From Pullichristensenella excrementipullorum (GTDB lineage Bacteria; Bacillota; Clostridia; Christensenellales; Aristaeellaceae), in the NCBI GenBank assembly GCA_018713365.1, contig DVOU01000067.1:1-42250 (forward strand): 42,250 bases of DNA, read 5' to 3'. A program made the position numbers and the translations under genes. Numbering within the stretch: the stretch's first letter is position 1; each line of letters begins with the position of its first letter. The notes under the pieces were generated by a model. That model was not told the origin of the DNA. It did not search any database and saw only the letters and a list, made by a program, of their open reading frames with translations. Below, piece after piece: positions 40,575 to 42,250 of this stretch.

Positions 40575-41587
40575 TCACGCGTTTTCCTCCCTGACCGGCC
40601 CGCGCTGCTGCCTGCGGTACTCCGTTGGCGTCAGTCCGAAGGTCGCCTTGAACGCCTTGTTGAAATAAGCAAGGTCGGAAAAGCCGGACAGGCTGGCGAT
40701 CTCGATCACCGGCAACTCGGTGGCTTTCAGGTACTGCGCCGCCCGGGCAATGCGCTGTGTCTGCACGGTCTTGGAAAAGCTCTTGCCCGTGTGCTTTTTG
40801 ATCAGGCGGGAGATGTAGGCGGCGTATACTGGAATTTCTGCGCCAGGGATTCCAGCGTGACCGTCGCAAGATTCTGCGCGATGTAAATAAGTATCTCGTA
40901 GATGTGCGCGTCCTTCAGCGATGGCTCCTGCAGCGGATGGAGGCCCTGATACTGCCGGGCAAGCAGCGCGAACAGCGTGACCAGCGAGGAATTGAGTACG
41001 CTCGAATAATAGGCTTCCTGCGCAAAGCTCTCCTGACACATCTCGTCGCAATGCTGTATGATGCGCTCAGAATTGTTGGAGAAATAGAGCGATCGCCTGG
41101 ACTCCGGCTCCCGAAAGAGGAAATCCACAAAAAAGCTCATGAACAGCGAGCTTTCCCGCATCATGGGGATGATGTCCTTCTGGATCAGATCGTTGGAAAT
41201 CCAGAAATTAAGCAGTATGTCGTTCTCAGTTTCCACGTGCGGGCAGTGCAGCACGTTGGGGTTGAGCAGGAAAAGATCCCCCTGCTTGAGGTAAAGGGTC
41301 TCGTTGGGCAGCATGTTGATGCAATTGCCGCGATAGACGTACATCATCTCAAAGTAATCGTGGCGGTGAAAGTGCCTGGTGCGGTTAAATTCATTGGGCA
41401 ACCCGTGATAGGATACATGCACATAGTGCCCGGTCCTTTCAAAATGGCGGTTGCCGATGACCTCATAATACCCCTTTATCTCACACTCTTTTGTATAGCG
41501 TTGGACGCGCTCCTTCGCGAGACGGATGTCATGTTCCCCGTGGGCGTCTTCCACCAGTTTACGTACATATTCGTCCAGCGTTTTCAA
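40575..41587 (-). pseudogene. AraC-family transcriptional regulator with a one-base frameshift
   Basis: Repaired, this would be a ~337-residue AraC-type regulator: an N-terminal cupin ligand-binding domain (HFHRHDYFEMMYVYRG, GDLFLLNPNVLHCPHVE) and a C-terminal double HTH. The frame breaks near 40824 inside the first HTH: LESLAQKFQYT is followed by an abnormal PPTSPA and a stop at 40802. The next frame resumes AAYISRLIKKHTGKSFSKTV and runs through IEIASLSGFSDLAYFNKAFK to 40575. Adding one base restores exact family spacing (KFQY-x-AAYISRLIKK), so this is either a recent mutation or a sequencing error. I start at TTG 41587, 9 nt after AAGGAG; TTG 41596 abuts the SD. It is divergent from a secreted glycoside hydrolase, its likely target. 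Confidence 0.8.
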
Positions 41588-41619
41588 GTCGTTCAACTCC
41601 TTCGATAACGTTCCCTAGT

Positions 41620-41648
41620 ATTATAGGCCATTCTTCATGCAAAGTCAA
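41620..41648 (-). promoter_or_regulatory. Consensus promoter of the AraC-type gene
   Basis: On the minus strand, TTGACT (41648-41643), exactly 17 bp, TATAAT (41625-41620). It lies about 33 bp upstream of the TTG start. Confidence 0.8.
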
Positions 41649-41733
41649 CAATTTTATTGAGATAAATAAAACAAGCACGAAAACCATAGGGTTTTGGTAC
41701 GATTTTTCCAAGCAGAGCCGCCGATTGTTCCTC

Positions 41734-41763
41734 TATGATTAAAGATGTGGAAAGAAATTTCCA
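41734..41763 (+). promoter_or_regulatory. Probable activator-dependent promoter and inverted repeat before the glycoside hydrolase
   Basis: A -10-like TATGAT (41734-41739) has no recognisable -35 at the proper distance, as expected for AraC-activated promoters. Just downstream, TGGAAA (41748-41753) and TTTCCA (41758-41763) form a 6-bp inverted repeat with a GAAA spacer, a possible operator or leader hairpin. Confidence 0.4.
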
Positions 41764-41790
41764 TATACAAAAACGACAGGAGGAAGAGAA

Positions 41791-42250
41791 ATGAGATCGA
41801 AACGAATGGGCAGAAGCATTCTGGTCGTCCTGTTGACGATCGCGATGCTCCTCTCGGTCACCGCTGCTGCGGAAGTTGCGGATACCGCGGAGGTCAGCTT
41901 TGCTGAGCAGCTCGAGTCCAACTATGTCGACCCGGACCTCTATTACCAGTCCGACGTGCGCTGGTGGCTGGGCGACGCGTCCCTGACCGACGAGGTGTTG
42001 CTGGAGGAGATCCAGGCCATGTATGATGGCGGCTTCCACGGCGTGGAGCTGTGCATGCAGGACGATGGCAACGCCCCGGACGAGACTTACGCCTACGGCT
42101 CGGACATGTGGTCGCACAAATGGAAGCTGATGATGAACAAGCTGCTGGATCTGGGCATGGAAGTGTCCCTGACCTCCGGCACCAACTGGGCGACCTCCAA
42201 CGTGCCCGGCCTCGATCCTGACAGCCAGTCGGCCAGCCAGGTCATCGCCA
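41791..42250 (+). CDS. Secreted glycoside hydrolase, GH106-like (5' fragment)
   Basis: The first 153 residues of a gene that runs off the window. ATG 41791 follows AGGAGGAAG (41779-41787). A clear signal peptide (SILVVLLTIAMLLSVTAAA, cleaved near residue 27) precedes the mature start. The segment DVRWWLGDASLTDEVLLEEI, then MYDGGFHGVELCMQDD and MNKLLDLGMEVSLTSGTNW, matches the opening strands of the TIM barrel in large bacterial glycosidases of the GH106 (alpha-L-rhamnosidase) type. The catalytic residues lie beyond the window. It would act outside the cell on plant or host glycans. The divergent AraC-type regulator is its probable controller. The family call is by pattern only. Confidence 0.75.
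   Translation, partial: MRSKRMGRSILVVLLTIAMLLSVTAAAEVADTAEVSFAEQLESNYVDPDLYYQSDVRWWLGDASLTDEVLLEEIQAMYDGGFHGVELCMQDDGNAPDETYAYGSDMWSHKWKLMMNKLLDLGMEVSLTSGTNWATSNVPGLDPDSQSASQVIA

Noticed and set aside
40575..41051. Separate small protein in the second frame at the 3' end of the AraC gene
   Set aside because: It encodes the second half of the same AraC HTH domain; a one-base shift near 40824 joins it to the upstream frame with exact family spacing.

Overview
The window looks like a chromosomal segment of a GC-rich member of the Clostridia, probably an uncultured gut lineage. The evidence is AGGAGG-type ribosome binding sites throughout, consensus sigma-A promoters (TTGAC-17-TATAAT type), TTG and GTG starts, UgpBAEC-type sugar-phosphate ABC transport, a HipA-like kinase and secreted carbohydrate-active proteins. 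This assignment is inference from gene style; no rRNA or tRNA is present to confirm it.

Layout. (1) 1-691: the end of a siderophore/metallo-cofactor ABC ATPase overlapping a short DtxR-type metal regulator. (2) 692-3242: a hairpin- and palindrome-rich control region, a small HTH-like protein, a HipA-like kinase with its own consensus promoter, and a SWIM zinc-finger protein. (3) 3292-4180: mutM with its promoter. It converges on a five-gene minus-strand operon (9707 to 4247) of solute-binding protein, phosphodiesterase/pyrophosphatase-type hydrolase, UgpC-type ATPase and two permeases. The two units share a bidirectional terminator. (4) 9844-11787: an FRG-domain protein divergent from a class II ketose-bisphosphate aldolase. 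The aldolase promoter carries a LacI/PurR-style palindromic operator. (5) 12030-38532: a promoter, a 195-nt leader, a membrane-anchored TPR protein and a single 24.8-kb reading frame encoding an 8265-residue secreted, highly modular filamentous adhesin-like protein, ended by a terminator. This one gene fills about 59% of the window. (6) 38581-38740: a 24-bp intergenic tandem repeat. (7) 38940-42250: a MATE exporter, an AraC-type regulator broken by a one-base frameshift, and, divergent from it, the start of a secreted glycoside hydrolase.

The standout is the TPR/giant-protein pair. From N to C terminus the giant protein has: a long signal peptide; 36 acidic hexapeptide repeats; a beta-rich segment with scattered RTX-like GxGxD turns; thousands of residues of ~55-residue Ala/Gly/Val repeats resembling those of LktA-family filamentous adhesins; an acidic linker; an aromatic-rich globular segment; beta-helix modules punctuated nine times by an 'I/V-G-x-x-x-x-x-L/I' motif; helical and coiled-coil insertions; and a unique C-terminal domain. 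It has no LPXTG tail, SLH domain or C-terminal membrane segment, so how it stays on the cell is unexplained. The other candidate for a poorly described system is the HTH/HipA-like pair, which has a perfect 16-bp palindrome abutting the promoter of the small gene.
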